A stretch of 64,000 nucleotides of DNA from Paraburkholderia caledonica NBRC 102488 (GTDB lineage Bacteria; Pseudomonadota; Gammaproteobacteria; Burkholderiales; Burkholderiaceae). Of this stretch, positions 9,316 through 18,941 are shown piece by piece (position 1 is the stretch's first letter; each line of letters opens with the position of its first letter). Location: positions 1 through 64,000 of the forward strand of contig NZ_BAYE01000001.1 of NCBI RefSeq assembly GCF_000685095.1. The letters run 5' to 3'. The position numbers and the translations under genes were made by a program. The notes beneath the pieces are model-generated. The model saw only the letters and a program-made list of their open reading frames with translations. It was not told where the DNA came from and did no database searches.

Positions 9316-10125
9316 ATGCCCAAATTCGCAGCGAATCTCACGATGCTTTTCAACGAAGTTCCGTTCCTCGACCGCTTCGCGGCCGCAGCCGACGCGGGCT
9401 TTAACGCCGTCGAATTCCTGTTTCCGTATCCGTACCGGATCGCCGAGTTGAGCGAGCGTCTTCAGCAGAACCGGCTGAAGCTCGTGCTGCACAACCTGCC
9501 CGCGGGCAACTGGGAAGCTGGCGAGCGTGGCATTGCCTGCCTGCCCGATCGCGTAACCGAGTTCCAGGAAGGCGTTGGCCGTGCGATCGAATACGCGAGC
9601 GCGCTGAAGGTGCCGCAACTGAATTGCCTCGTCGGCATTCCGACGGCGGGTGTCGATGCCGACAAGGCGCGCGCGACCATCGTCGATAACCTGCGTTTTG
9701 CAGCGGGTGAATTGAAGAAGGCCGGTATCAGACTGCTAGTCGAGCCGTGCAACTCCTACGACATTCCGGGCTTCGCGTTGAATCGCTCAAGCGAAGGCCT
9801 CGACGTGATTCGCGCCGTGGGGTCGGACAATCTGTTCCTGCAATACGACATCTATCACATGCAACGGATGGAAGGCGAACTCGCGGCAACGATCAAAAAG
9901 AATCTGCCGCAAATCGCGCATATCCAGCTTGCCGACAACCCGGGGCGCAACGAACCCGGCACCGGCGAAATCAACTACCCGTTCCTGTTCGACCTGCTCG
10001 ACACGATTGGCTACGACGGCTACGTGGGCTGCGAATACAAGCCGCGCACGAACACCAGTGCCGGCTTGTGCTGGGTGCAGAGCGTGGCCGGGCAAAGGCG
10101 CGGCGCCGCGCACGTCGCCGCCTGA
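9316..10125 (+). CDS. hyi: Hydroxypyruvate isomerase
   Basis: A 269-residue TIM-barrel sugar isomerase of the Hyi family, interconverting hydroxypyruvate and tartronate semialdehyde. Visible features are the opening PKFAANLTMLFNEVPFLDRF, the metal-site region LVEPCNSYDIPGF and QYDIYHMQRMEG, and GYVGCEYKP near the end. The frame also starts at 9289 (9 residues earlier), but homologues begin at MP(K/R)FAAN, so 9316 is preferred. The C-terminus runs slightly past the usual family end. It sits between gcl and the tartronate semialdehyde reductase gene. Confidence 0.93.
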   Translation: MPKFAANLTMLFNEVPFLDRFAAAADAGFNAVEFLFPYPYRIAELSERLQQNRLKLVLHNLPAGNWEAGERGIACLPDRVTEFQEGVGRAIEYASALKVPQLNCLVGIPTAGVDADKARATIVDNLRFAAGELKKAGIRLLVEPCNSYDIPGFALNRSSEGLDVIRAVGSDNLFLQYDIYHMQRMEGELAATIKKNLPQIAHIQLADNPGRNEPGTGEINYPFLFDLLDTIGYDGYVGCEYKPRTNTSAGLCWVQSVAGQRRGAAHVAA

Positions 10126-10230
10126 ACGATGCGCTGAACACCGCGTCGTGCAGATCGGGCGCGTGACGCGTCGAAAGAAGTCCCGTCAAGGGGCCGCAAA
10201 CAACACTGGAAACACTGGAGATTCAGACAC

Positions 10231-11139
10231 ATGGCAAAGATCGGTTTCATCGGGCTCGGCATCATGGGCGCGCATATGGCGCGCAACCTCCTCAAGGGCG
10301 GTCACACGCTGTTCGTGAACGGCGCGTACCCGGTGCCCGAAGATCTGGGCAAGAGCACGAACGTGGTGGCCAATTCGACCGCTGTCGCGCAAGCCGCCGA
10401 CATCGTCATCATCATGGTGCCCGACACGCCTGACGTGGCCAACGTTCTTTTCGCCGACGACGGCGTCGCCGCGGGCCTCACGGCAGGCAAGCTCGTGATC
10501 GACATGAGCTCGATCTCGCCGCTCGATACTCAGGCGTTCGCGAAGAAGATCAATGCGCTCGGCGTCGATTATCTCGATGCGCCGGTGTCCGGCGGCGAAG
10601 TCGGTGCACGCGAGGCAACGCTCACGATCATGGTCGGCGGCCCGGAGAAAGCCTTTGCGCAGGCAAAGCCGCTCTTCGAACTGATCGGCAAGAATATCTC
10701 GCTGATCGGCGACAACGGCGCGGGACAGACGTGCAAGGTCGCGAACCAGATCATCGTGGCGCTGAACATCGAGGCGGTGGCCGAAGCGCTACTGTTCGCA
10801 TCGCGCTCGGGCGCCGATCCGGAACGTGTGCGCAAGGCGTTGATGGGCGGCTTCGCTTCATCGCGCATTCTGGAAGTGCACGGCGAGCGCATGACGAAGC
10901 GCACTTTCAATCCGGGCTTCCGGATCGAACTGCATCAGAAGGATCTGAACCTCGCACTCGACGGCGCGCGCAAGCTCGGCATCGCGCTGCCGCATACCGC
11001 GAGCGCACAGCAACTGTTCAGCATCTGCGCGGCGAACGGCGGCAAGGCGTGGGATCACTCTGCGATGGTTCGCGCACTCGAAATCATGGCGAATTACGAA
11101 GTCGCACAAGCGCCGGATACCGAAGCGAAAGCAGCTTGA
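10231..11139 (+). CDS. glxR: 2-hydroxy-3-oxopropionate (tartronate semialdehyde) reductase
   Basis: A 302-residue member of the beta-hydroxyacid dehydrogenase family, reducing tartronate semialdehyde to glycerate with NAD(P)H. The N-terminal dinucleotide motif GFIGLGIMG is at residues 5-13, the substrate motif DAPVSGGEVGA at about 117-126, and the catalytic Lys of GQTCKVANQ is Lys169. With gcl and hyi it completes glyoxylate to glycerate. No glycerate kinase gene follows in this window. garR would be an equally valid name. Confidence 0.94.
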   Translation: MAKIGFIGLGIMGAHMARNLLKGGHTLFVNGAYPVPEDLGKSTNVVANSTAVAQAADIVIIMVPDTPDVANVLFADDGVAAGLTAGKLVIDMSSISPLDTQAFAKKINALGVDYLDAPVSGGEVGAREATLTIMVGGPEKAFAQAKPLFELIGKNISLIGDNGAGQTCKVANQIIVALNIEAVAEALLFASRSGADPERVRKALMGGFASSRILEVHGERMTKRTFNPGFRIELHQKDLNLALDGARKLGIALPHTASAQQLFSICAANGGKAWDHSAMVRALEIMANYEVAQAPDTEAKAA

Positions 11140-11700
11140 TCTTGCAACGTTTCTTCGCGGCCTGCGAAGCAGCAACAGCAACGGCCGCATGCATGGAGAA
11201 GCGTAAATAGCCCGGCAATACCGGTTGCCGCAGATATTGCCTCGTCAACGCTACGGCAATCGCAAGTGGGGCGCCCGGTTCGTCGCGCGGCATCGCGGCG
11301 GAACGGGCAAATCGTGCCGCTCTGGGCTGAGAGCGGCAAAGTGGGGTCCGCAGCGGCACCCGGCGGCGCCGGGGAAGCCTTGGTCGGTCAGACGTCGTCG
11401 TCGGGTGTCCGGCTGTCGGATTCATTCTCAGGTTTTCTCCGCCACTCACTGGCGTAGCGCACCCCCATGCGGCGCCGGGATGCACGCACGTTTGCATTTG
11501 CTTGCAACTTCGTTCGCTCTTCCTGATCTTTCTTGACACTTCGTCACCCGCTATCTCCTACACTCGTGTGTCGTTGCATGCATCCGGGCGCGCCTGCCGC
11601 CTGATCAACGCATTCGCGCTGTGCGGCGTGTTCCGCATCGCAACGAGTGCTTAACTCGTACGCAAAGCATGCTTGCGTACCAACATGAGGAGTGTGATCG
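11140..11700. other. Gene-poor region between glxR and the LysM gene
   Basis: About 560 bases. Short frames occur on both strands but have Arg/Pro-rich, shadow-like translations and no good ribosome sites. A TTGACA at 11533-11538 with TACACT at 11559-11564 (20-base spacing, longer than ideal) might be a promoter for the LysM gene. Otherwise nothing recognised. Confidence 0.4.
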
Positions 11701-12195
11701 ATGGGTATTCTCAGTTTCATCAAGGAAGCCGGCGAAAAATTGTTCACCGCCGCGTCCACGACGGCCAAGGCCGAATCCGCGCCCGCCGCACCGGACCTCG
11801 CCGCGCTGAACAAGACCGCAGGCGACGCGATCGCCACTTACATCCGCAGCCAGGGTCTGAACGCAACGAATCTGCAGGTGACCTACGACGGCACGAGCCA
11901 TACGGTCACCGTAGCGGGAGAAGCCGCCGACCAGCCGACCAAGGACAAGATCCTCGTGGCAGCCGGCAATGTGCAGAACGTCGACAAGGTCGACGACCAG
12001 TTGAGCGTGACCGCGCCCGCCGCAGCGCCCACGCAGTTCCACACGGTGGTGCCGGGCGACAACCTGTGGAAGATCGCGGAAAAGTACTACGGCAGCGGCG
12101 CTAAAAACGACGTGATCTTCCAGGCGAATACGCCGATGCTTAAAAGCCCGGACAAGATTTATCCCGGCCAGGTGCTGGTGATCCCGGCTGCGTAA
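11701..12195 (+). CDS. lysM: BON-LysM peptidoglycan-binding protein (YgaU/Kbp type)
   Basis: A 164-residue protein: a short N-terminal helix (GILSFIKEAGEKLF), an Ala-rich linker, a BON domain at about 37-104 and a LysM domain at about 113-162 (HTVVPGDNLWKIAEKYYG). This arrangement matches E. coli YgaU (Kbp), a soluble potassium-binding stress protein. There is no signal peptide, so a periplasmic murein role is not certain. A GAGGAGTG ribosome site precedes the ATG and a strong terminator follows. Confidence 0.93.
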   Translation: MGILSFIKEAGEKLFTAASTTAKAESAPAAPDLAALNKTAGDAIATYIRSQGLNATNLQVTYDGTSHTVTVAGEAADQPTKDKILVAAGNVQNVDKVDDQLSVTAPAAAPTQFHTVVPGDNLWKIAEKYYGSGAKNDVIFQANTPMLKSPDKIYPGQVLVIPAA

Positions 12196-12259
12196 TAGTT
12201 GATCGCAAAGTTGATCGCAAACGCCCGCATCGGCGGGCAAAAACGCTGCGGTCAAACGC

Positions 12260-12300
12260 AACGCGGCGCTCGAAGTCATTACTCGAGCGCCGCGTTTTCT
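12260..12300 (+). terminator. Rho-independent terminator after the LysM gene
   Basis: A perfect 14-bp stem (12260-12273 with 12283-12296), a 9-base loop, and a T-run overlapping the stem end. A smaller GC hairpin at 12223-12238 precedes it. It lies between the convergent LysM and asparaginase genes. Confidence 0.88.
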
Positions 12301-12331
12301 TTGAACAACTTTTGTTGAGCGCCGCGAGGCG

Positions 12332-13363
12332 TCAATACGTATCGAACGCTTTTTGCAGAGCGACAGGTCCGGCGCCGCCTGCGGCCAACGCCACCATCAG
12401 CAACACCCGCGCCTTGTACGGATTAAGCGAGCCGGCGCTGACAAAGCCGAGTGCATCGTCGGCAGCCGCGCCATTGCGCATCACATGCCCTGAGCCCACA
12501 CGCGACGAACGCACTACCGCGACGCCCTGCGAAGCGGCATCGGCCAGAGCCTGCGTCAGCGACGCGTGAATCGAACCATTACCCGTGCCCGCAACGACGA
12601 TGCCGCGCACGCCGGCTGTCACGAGCGCATCGACGGCAATGCGCGACACGCCGGCATAGCTCGCGACAATTTCCACATGCGGCCAGTTCGCACCGATCAC
12701 GAATTCAGTCGACAACGTATGCGGACGTACGACGCTGCGCTGAAATTCGACGCGCCCGTCCTGCACCCAGCCAAGCGCGCCGACTTCGGGCGACTGAAAT
12801 GCATCGACGGCATAGGTGCTCGTCTTGACCACGTCACGTGCACTGTGAATCTTGTTGTTGAATGCAACTAGAACGCCCTGTCCGCGCGCGCCGACATTTG
12901 CCGCGACGGTCACGGCGTTCAGCAGATTGAGCGGCCCATCGGCGGAAAGCGCGGACGCGGGGCGCATTGCCGCTGTCAGCACCACCGGTTTGTCGGACTT
13001 GACAGTCAGATGCAGCAGATACGCCGTTTCTTCGAGCGTATCGGTGCCATGCGTAACCACCACGCCGTCGATGTCGTCGTCAGCAAGCAGCACGTTGATG
13101 CGTTGCGCGAGCGCGGTCCACAGCGGCATCGCCATGTCCTTGCTGTCGACGCTCGCGATCTGCTCCGGCGCGATGCGGGCCACCGTCGACAACGACGGCA
13201 CCACGGCCAGCAATTGCTCGACGCCGACCACGCCGGCCTGGTAGCCCGACGTATTGGTGGCGTCCGCGGCCGCGCCGGCAATCGTGCCGCCGGTGGCGAG
13301 CACGGCGATGCGCGGCAGCGGCGCGGCGGCGCTGGAAGAGGAAGAAGAAGTCTGTGGGTTCAT
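12332..13363 (-). CDS. L-asparaginase
   Basis: A 343-residue asparaginase of the bacterial AnsA/AnsB fold, hydrolysing asparagine to aspartate and ammonia. The first catalytic Thr is in TGGTIAG (Thr27) and the second in THGTDT (residues 104-109), followed by the SADGP region. The N-terminus is a Ser/Ala low-complexity stretch (about residues 5-14) without a clear signal peptide, so a cytoplasmic enzyme is likely, although a type II (periplasmic) relative cannot be ruled out. Confidence 0.92.
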   Translation of the reverse strand: MNPQTSSSSSSAAAPLPRIAVLATGGTIAGAAADATNTSGYQAGVVGVEQLLAVVPSLSTVARIAPEQIASVDSKDMAMPLWTALAQRINVLLADDDIDGVVVTHGTDTLEETAYLLHLTVKSDKPVVLTAAMRPASALSADGPLNLLNAVTVAANVGARGQGVLVAFNNKIHSARDVVKTSTYAVDAFQSPEVGALGWVQDGRVEFQRSVVRPHTLSTEFVIGANWPHVEIVASYAGVSRIAVDALVTAGVRGIVVAGTGNGSIHASLTQALADAASQGVAVVRSSRVGSGHVMRNGAAADDALGFVSAGSLNPYKARVLLMVALAAGGAGPVALQKAFDTY

Positions 13364-13439
13364 GGCGGCGATTGTAAGCGATGACGCGCCGCCGGCGCGC
13401 GCCTTTAAAGCGGCCAGAAAAGCTTTCCCCGTCAGCGCT

Positions 13440-14366
13440 TCACACCGCCTCGCGCAACTGCGCGGCGATTTCCGCCTCGGTCAGTTGCGGTGCGAACATC
13501 TCGATCAAACGGTATGCATATGCGCGCAAAAACGCGCCCTTTCGCAAGCCGACCCGCGTCGTGCTCGCCTCGAACAGGTGCTGCGTGTCGAGCGCGACCA
13601 GTTCGCTGTCGCGCTTCGGGTCGTAGGCCATTGCCGCGACCACGCCGATACCCATGCCGAGTTCGACATAGGTCTTGATCACGTCGGCGTCGATCGCGGT
13701 CAGCACCACGTCGGGCAGCGCCCCCGCTTTCGCGAACGCCTGGTCGATATGCGAGCGGCCCGTGAAGTCCTGGTCATACGTGACGATCGGAAATTCGGCG
13801 ATCTCGTCCAGCGTCAGATTGGGACGGCCGACGAGCGGATGATCTTTCGGCACGACCACGACGTGATGCCACGAATAGCATGGAAACGTGACGATGTCGG
13901 GGAAACGGTCGAGCGCTTCCGTCGAAATGCCGATATCCGCCTCGCCGTTGATGATCATCTGCGCGATCTGTTGCGGGCTACCCTGGCGCAGCGCCAGATG
14001 CACCTTCGGAAAAACCTCGGTGAATTGACGAATCACCTTCGGCAACGCGTAGCGTGCCTGCGTGTGCGTGGTCGCGACCACCAGATGGCCACTGTCCTGG
14101 TCCGCGTACTGGCGCGCGACGCGACGCAAATTTTCCGCGTCCAGCAGCATTCGCTCGATCAGTTGGTGCACCGCCTTGCCCGGCTCCGTGAGACCCGTGA
14201 GCCGCTTTCCGCGTCGAATGAAAATGTCGACGCCGAGTTCGTCCTCGAGATCCTTGATCTGTTTCGATACGCCCGACTGCGACGTGTAGAGCACGTTCGC
14301 CACTTCGGTCAGGTTCATGTTCTGACGCACGGCCTCGCGCACGAAGCGCAATTGCTGGAAGTTCAT
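13440..14366 (-). CDS. cysB: CysB-family LysR regulator of sulfur assimilation
   Basis: A 308-residue LysR regulator with the CysB-type N-terminus (MNFQQLRFVREAVRQNMNLTEVA) and the helix-turn-helix VLYTSQSGVSKQIKDLE. The effector domain includes the CysB-like TTHTQARYALP segment that binds N-acetylserine or sulfate-type ligands in homologues. It follows the sulfate transporter genes on the same strand, 81 bases after cysA. It could be the SsuR/Cbl-type paralogue, but its place next to sbp-cysTWA favours CysB. Confidence 0.92.
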   Translation of the reverse strand: MNFQQLRFVREAVRQNMNLTEVANVLYTSQSGVSKQIKDLEDELGVDIFIRRGKRLTGLTEPGKAVHQLIERMLLDAENLRRVARQYADQDSGHLVVATTHTQARYALPKVIRQFTEVFPKVHLALRQGSPQQIAQMIINGEADIGISTEALDRFPDIVTFPCYSWHHVVVVPKDHPLVGRPNLTLDEIAEFPIVTYDQDFTGRSHIDQAFAKAGALPDVVLTAIDADVIKTYVELGMGIGVVAAMAYDPKRDSELVALDTQHLFEASTTRVGLRKGAFLRAYAYRLIEMFAPQLTEAEIAAQLREAV

Positions 14367-14447
14367 CTTGAAGAGTCCGGTTCAGCGAGAGTTGAGTTGT
14401 TCGAGTTATTTCAGTTCATCCGCGATGAGTCGCATCGGGTCATGCGC

Positions 14448-15506
14448 TCATTGCGCCGGGAAGACCCGCAGCGCACGCGGCACCGCCGTCACGCCGTCGC
14501 CGATCGAGAGTCGCAGCTCGCGCCATGCTTCCCGATCGAGTTCGGCTTCGAGCAGGTTGCCCTCGCGGCCCGCGAGCTCGACCCGCACGGAGCCGCCCAG
14601 TGTCACGACGCGCCGCACATCGACGACGATACCCTCGCGGTGCCCCGCCGACTGCGGATACAACTGCAAATCGTGCGGACGTACATAAGCGAAAGCCGGA
14701 CCGTTGAAGTCGGTGCTGATGGCGACCGGCAACGCGGCGCCGTCTACCACGAATCCGCTCGCGTCGACGTTGCCGTGCAGTCGGTTCGCCGCGCCGAGAA
14801 ACTCATACACAAACGACGTTTGCGGATGGTCGTACACGTCCTGCGGACTGCCGACCTGCTCCACGTGTCCACGATTGAGCACGACGATACGGTCTGCCAC
14901 TTCGAGCGCCTCTTCCTGATCGTGCGTGACGAAAATCGTCGAGATATGCAGATCGTCGTGCAGACGCCGCAGCCAGCTGCGCAATTCCTTTCGGACCTTC
15001 GCATCGAGCGCGCCGAACGGTTCGTCGAGCAGCAGCACTTTCGGTTCGACAGCAAGCGCGCGTGCCAGCGCGATACGCTGCCGCTGCCCGCCCGACAATT
15101 CCGACGGATAGCGTTGCGCGAGCCAGTCGAGTTGCACGAGCTTGAGCAACTCATGCACCTTCTCGCGGATCACCGCTTCGGACGGACGCTCCTTCCGAGG
15201 CTTGACTCGCAGCCCGAACGCCACGTTCTCGAACACCGTCATATGACGGAACAGCGCGTAATGCTGGAACACGAAACCCACTTCGCGTTCACGCGCGCCG
15301 ACGGTCGCAACGTCCTGGCCCTGCAGGACGACCTGGCCGCCGTCCGCGTATTCAAGGCCCGCGATCACGCGCAGCAACGTGGTCTTGCCGCACCCCGAGG
15401 GCCCGAGCAGCGCAACCAGTTCGCCCGGCGGAAAATCGAGCGAGACGTTATCGAGCGCGACGAAATCGCCGAAGCGCTTCTGCAGGTTACGTACGGTGAT
15501 ACCCAT
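14448..15506 (-). CDS. cysA: Sulfate/thiosulfate ABC transporter ATP-binding protein
   Basis: A 352-residue ATPase that drives sulfate and thiosulfate import. Walker A GPSGCGKT is at residues 35-42, the signature [15 protein letters not shown] follows, then the Walker B segment [13 protein letters not shown] and a TOBE-like C-terminal regulatory domain. The start at 15506 is supported by an AAGGAGAG ribosome site and by the family N-terminus ([12 protein letters not shown]); the frame is open further upstream. Its ATG overlaps the cysW stop by one base (TAATG). Confidence 0.96.
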   Translation of the reverse strand: MGITVRNLQKRFGDFVALDNVSLDFPPGELVALLGPSGCGKTTLLRVIAGLEYADGGQVVLQGQDVATVGAREREVGFVFQHYALFRHMTVFENVAFGLRVKPRKERPSEAVIREKVHELLKLVQLDWLAQRYPSELSGGQRQRIALARALAVEPKVLLLDEPFGALDAKVRKELRSWLRRLHDDLHISTIFVTHDQEEALEVADRIVVLNRGHVEQVGSPQDVYDHPQTSFVYEFLGAANRLHGNVDASGFVVDGAALPVAISTDFNGPAFAYVRPHDLQLYPQSAGHREGIVVDVRRVVTLGGSVRVELAGREGNLLEAELDREAWRELRLSIGDGVTAVPRALRVFPAQ

Positions 15507-16540
15507 TACAGCTCTCCTTGCTTGAGCGGGTGTTGCTGCGAAGATTGCATGTTCAGCGAGTGCGCGGTCGACGGCAAAGCGGACGGCAGCGTGACGGGTC
15601 CGGCGTGCGCCGGCACGTCGCGGGCGTCCGACAGTTCCGCCGACATATGACGCTCGGCGAGCAGTTTCAGTGCGAGCGTCACGAGCGCGAGCAAGGCCAG
15701 CACCGACGCCACGGCGAACGCCGCCGAGAAGTTGTATTCGTTGTAGAGAATTTCGACGTGCAGCGGCATGGTGTCCGTCTGGCCGCGAATATGGCCCGAT
15801 ACGACCGACACCGCGCCGAACTCGCCCATCGCGCGTGCGTTGCACAGAATCACGCCATACAGCAGGCCCCATTTCACATTGGGCAGCGTGACGCGGCGAA
15901 AGATCTGCCAGCCGGACGCGCCGAGCACATGCGCGGCTTCCTCTTCGTCGTTACCTTGCGCCTGCATCAGCGGGATCAGTTCGCGCGCGACGAACGGGAA
16001 CGTCACGAAGATCGTTGCGAGCACAATGCCGGGCACGGCGAAGATGATCTGCACGTTATGCGCTTGCAGCCACGGACCGAACCATCCTTGCGCGCCGAAC
16101 ATCAACACGTAGATAAGACCGGAGATCACGGGCGAGACCGAGAACGGCAGATCGATCAGCGTGGTGAGGAGCGCCTTGCCGCGAAACTCGAACTTCGCGA
16201 TGCACCACGAAGCCGCGAGGCCGAACACCAGATTGAGCGGCACGGCGATTCCCGCTGTAATCGCCGTCAGCTTGATGGCCGCCAGTGCGTCCGGATCGGC
16301 GAGCGACTCCAGATAAAAGCCAAGCCCCTTGTTCAACGCCTGATAAAACACGGCGACGAGCGGCACGACGAGAAACAGCCCGAGAAACAGCAGCGCAATG
16401 CCGGTCAGAATCCAGCGTACGAGCGGCGGTTCAGTGACCGGATCGGGCCGGCGCGCAATGTTCAGTGGCGCGCGCGGAGCCACGGCGTGCGCCTTGACGC
16501 TGCCGGGGTTATCGACGTGACCTGCTGAATGGCGGCTCAT
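15506..16540 (-). CDS. cysW: Sulfate ABC transporter permease CysW
   Basis: A 344-residue inner-membrane permease. After an unusually long, Pro/Arg-rich N-terminal extension (about 50 residues), the first membrane segment begins near [18 protein letters not shown]. The EAA-loop region [19 protein letters not shown], which contacts CysA, is present, as is the typical [14 protein letters not shown]. Its ATG overlaps the cysT stop codon by four bases (ATGA). The stated start agrees with this overlap. Confidence 0.95.
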   Translation of the reverse strand: MSRHSAGHVDNPGSVKAHAVAPRAPLNIARRPDPVTEPPLVRWILTGIALLFLGLFLVVPLVAVFYQALNKGLGFYLESLADPDALAAIKLTAITAGIAVPLNLVFGLAASWCIAKFEFRGKALLTTLIDLPFSVSPVISGLIYVLMFGAQGWFGPWLQAHNVQIIFAVPGIVLATIFVTFPFVARELIPLMQAQGNDEEEAAHVLGASGWQIFRRVTLPNVKWGLLYGVILCNARAMGEFGAVSVVSGHIRGQTDTMPLHVEILYNEYNFSAAFAVASVLALLALVTLALKLLAERHMSAELSDARDVPAHAGPVTLPSALPSTAHSLNMQSSQQHPLKQGEL

Positions 16541-17433
16541 TGCGCACCTCCGCCAATGCTTGCAACGCTCGCTGCGCCGGGCGCCGGACCTGCGTTGCCG
16601 CGACTCGTGCGGCGCTGCAAATACCACTGCAGCGTATTGATGAAAAGCAGCATCAGAAACGAGACGACGAGCATCACGACGGCGAGCGCCGTCGCGCCGG
16701 CGTAGTCATACTGCTCGAGCTTCGTGATGATGAGCAGCGATGTGATTTCCGACTTCATCGGCACATTGCCCGCAATGAAAATGACCGAGCCGTATTCGCC
16801 CAGTGCGCGCGCGAACGCGAGCGCGAAGCCCGTCAGCAGTGCCGGCAACACCGCCGGCAACACCACGCGCCGAAATGTCAGCCAGCGCGATGCACCGAGG
16901 CAAGCGGCAGCCTCTTCCTGCTCGCGCTCGAACTCTTCGAGCACCGGCTGCACCGTGCGCACGACGAACGGCAAACCGATAAAGGTCAGCGCGACGAGCA
17001 CGCCCACCGGCGTAAAAGCGACCTTCAGACCGAGCGGCTCCAGGAATTGTCCAATCCAGCCGTTGCCCGCGTACACGGCCGCGAGCGAAATGCCCGCCAC
17101 CGACGTGGGCAGTGCAAACGGCAGATCGACCACGGCGTCGACGATGCGCTTGAACGGAAACCTGTACCGCACGAGCACCCATGCGACCAGAAAGCCGAAC
17201 ACCGCGTTGATCAGTGCGCCGCCGAGCGCGGAGAAGAATGTCAGCCGGTACGAGGCCAACACGCGCGGCGAGCTGACGGCGCGCACGAACTGACTCCAGT
17301 CGAGGGTGGCTGTCTTCAGAAAAGTCGCCGCGAGCGGAATCAGCACCACGAGGCTCAGATAAGCCACCGTGATGCCGAGTGTCAGGCCGAAACCGGGCAA
17401 GGCGCTTGGTTTGCGGAAGGTCAACGTGGTCAT
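16537..17433 (-). CDS. cysT: Sulfate ABC transporter permease CysT (CysU)
   Basis: A 298-residue inner-membrane permease paired with CysW. Several hydrophobic segments and the EAA loop ([23 protein letters not shown]) are visible, with [15 protein letters not shown] downstream. It overlaps cysW by four bases. It is separated from sbp by about 150 bases containing a terminator-like hairpin. Confidence 0.95.
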   Translation of the reverse strand: MTTLTFRKPSALPGFGLTLGITVAYLSLVVLIPLAATFLKTATLDWSQFVRAVSSPRVLASYRLTFFSALGGALINAVFGFLVAWVLVRYRFPFKRIVDAVVDLPFALPTSVAGISLAAVYAGNGWIGQFLEPLGLKVAFTPVGVLVALTFIGLPFVVRTVQPVLEEFEREQEEAAACLGASRWLTFRRVVLPAVLPALLTGFALAFARALGEYGSVIFIAGNVPMKSEITSLLIITKLEQYDYAGATALAVVMLVVSFLMLLFINTLQWYLQRRTSRGNAGPAPGAASVASIGGGAQ

Positions 17434-17489
17434 GCTCGATACTCTTTCGGTTGATGCTCGTGTTGCTGGCCGCCTGGTCCTGATCGGCC

Positions 17490-17511
17490 AAAAGCGCGCC
17501 AGTGGCGCGCT
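17490..17511 (-). terminator. Attenuator-like hairpin between sbp and cysT
   Basis: On the minus strand a perfect 8-bp GC stem (17504-17511 with 17493-17500) with a 3-base loop ends in a run of four T residues. Placed after the binding-protein gene and before the permease genes, it would let sbp be expressed above cysTWA by partial termination. Confidence 0.6.
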
Positions 17512-17583
17512 CCGGAAAGTGCCGCGCCGTGGCGCGTCGCGTTGCCTCGGTCTGCGCCTGCCGCGGCGCGGACCTAAGCTATG

Positions 17584-18633
17584 TTACTGAGGCTGGTAGA
17601 TCGAATCGAACACGCCGCCGTCGGCAAAGTGCGTCTTCTGCGCGTTGGCCCAGCCGCCGAACGAATCGTCGACCGTGTACAGCTTCAGCTTCGGAAACTT
17701 CGCGGTCAGTTCGGCCGGAACCTTGTTAGAACGCGGACGGTAGAAGTTCTTCGCGGCGATTTCCTGGCCCTGCTCGCTGTACAGGAAATTCAGATACGCT
17801 TCGGCCAGCTTGCGCGTGCCATGCTTGTCGACGACCTTATCCACCACCGCAACCGGCGGCTCGGCCAGAATGCTCACGGACGGCACGACGATTTCGAACT
17901 TGTCCGGACCGAATTCCTTCAGCGACAGGAACGCCTCGTTTTCCCACGCAATCAGCACGTCGCCGATGCCGCGTTGCACGAAGCTGGTAGTCGCGCCGCG
18001 CGCTCCGGAATCGAGCACGCCGGCATTCTTGTACAGCTTGCCGACAAACTCCTTGGCCTTCTGGTCATTGCCGCCCGGCTGATGCGCTGCATACGCCCAT
18101 GCCGCGAGATAGTTCCAGCGCGCGCCGCCCGAGGTCTTCGGATTCGGCGTCACGATCGACACGCCGGGTTTGGTCAGATCGTCCCAATCCTTGATGTGCT
18201 TCGGATTGCCCTTGCGCACCAGAAACACGATCGTCGACGTGTACGGCGACGCGTTGTCGGGCAAGCGCTTCTGCCAGCCTTTATCGATCAAACCCTTGTT
18301 CGCGATGGCGTCGATGTCATAAGCGAGCGCGAGCGTCACGACGTCGGCCTGCAAGCCGTCGAGCACCGAGCGCGCCTGCGCCCCCGAGCCGCCGTGCGAC
18401 TGCTTGAACGTGACGGTCTCGCCGGTCTTCGCCTTCCACTCTTTGGCGAAAGCCTGATTCACGTCCTGGTAGAGCTCGCGCGTGGGGTCGTAGGAAACAT
18501 TCAACAGCGTCGTGTCGGCGGCTTGCGCCTGGCCTGCCGCGCCAAGGGCGCCGAGCACGGCTGCCGCGCCGAACGCGAGCGCTGCGATAAGTTTTCGGCT
18601 CCTGCCTGCAGGGCCCGCTTCGTGATGGTTCAT
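17584..18633 (-). CDS. sbp: Periplasmic sulfate-binding protein
   Basis: A 349-residue solute-binding protein with a long signal peptide (basic start, hydrophobic core [15 protein letters not shown], likely cleavage after AQA near residue 38). The mature start [18 protein letters not shown] is typical of the sulfate/thiosulfate-binding family, as are [12 protein letters not shown] and YRPRS. It delivers sulfate to CysTWA. First gene of the sulfate operon; an AT-rich region upstream is a candidate CysB site. Confidence 0.95.
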   Translation of the reverse strand: MNHHEAGPAGRSRKLIAALAFGAAAVLGALGAAGQAQAADTTLLNVSYDPTRELYQDVNQAFAKEWKAKTGETVTFKQSHGGSGAQARSVLDGLQADVVTLALAYDIDAIANKGLIDKGWQKRLPDNASPYTSTIVFLVRKGNPKHIKDWDDLTKPGVSIVTPNPKTSGGARWNYLAAWAYAAHQPGGNDQKAKEFVGKLYKNAGVLDSGARGATTSFVQRGIGDVLIAWENEAFLSLKEFGPDKFEIVVPSVSILAEPPVAVVDKVVDKHGTRKLAEAYLNFLYSEQGQEIAAKNFYRPRSNKVPAELTAKFPKLKLYTVDDSFGGWANAQKTHFADGGVFDSIYQPQ

Positions 18634-18740
18634 GCCAAGTTCTCCGCGTATTGGTGCGCTGATACAGCGTGTGTGTTGTTTTGCGTCGGGTCACGTGCAC
18701 ATGAGCGACTGGAGGCCAGTCTATCCAGGGGCTTTCATCA

Positions 18741-18768
18741 TTAAAAATAATGTTTATTCATTTTTTAA
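18741..18768. promoter_or_regulatory. AT-rich imperfect inverted repeat, candidate CysB site for sbp
   Basis: A strikingly AT-rich 28-base block in GC-rich DNA with TTAAAAAT on one side and ATTTTTTAA on the other. It lies about 110 bases upstream of the sbp start. CysB sites in other bacteria are AT-rich and loosely symmetrical, so this is a reasonable candidate, but assignment is inference. Confidence 0.4.
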
Positions 18769-18898
18769 TACGCAAAAGTGGTAATGACAGCCAGATAAGG
18801 CGTTGCGGCATGAAAACGGATGTCTTGACGCCGATTTACGACGTTGCAGCGAGGGGTCGGCTCCCAAACTTAAAGTAAAGCTTGAATTGCGTCGGATA

Positions 18899-18914
18899 CT
18901 GTATAAAAATACAG
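18899..18914 (+). promoter_or_regulatory. LexA operator (SOS box 1)
   Basis: CTGT-ATAAAAAT-ACAG, a perfect match to the CTGT-N8-ACAG SOS box with a near-palindromic centre. It lies 28 bases before the lexA ATG and overlaps the probable core promoter. Confidence 0.92.
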
Positions 18915-18918
18915 GCAC

Positions 18919-18934
18919 CTGTTCATCCATACAG
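18919..18934 (+). promoter_or_regulatory. LexA operator (SOS box 2)
   Basis: CTGT-TCATCCAT-ACAG, a second full match to CTGT-N8-ACAG starting 20 bases after the first box and ending 7 bases before the lexA ATG. Two boxes in tandem allow cooperative autorepression, as at E. coli lexA. Confidence 0.88.
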
Positions 18935-18941
18935 TGGCGCC

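Larger units (their letters stand above)
18634..18941. other. Divergent promoter region between sbp and lexA
   Basis: About 308 bases without a gene. It holds an AT-rich inverted-repeat block (18741-18768) on the sbp side and two SOS boxes on the lexA side, each listed separately. The middle shows nothing recognisable. Confidence 0.6.

Noticed and set aside
11084..11539. A 151-codon minus-strand frame overlapping the end of glxR
   Set aside because: Overlaps a solid gene and shows Arg/Pro-rich shadow composition.
13254..15650. A 798-codon open frame on the plus strand
   Set aside because: It runs antisense through asparaginase, cysB and cysA, all strongly supported, and has the Arg/His/Asp-rich composition of a shadow frame in GC-rich DNA.
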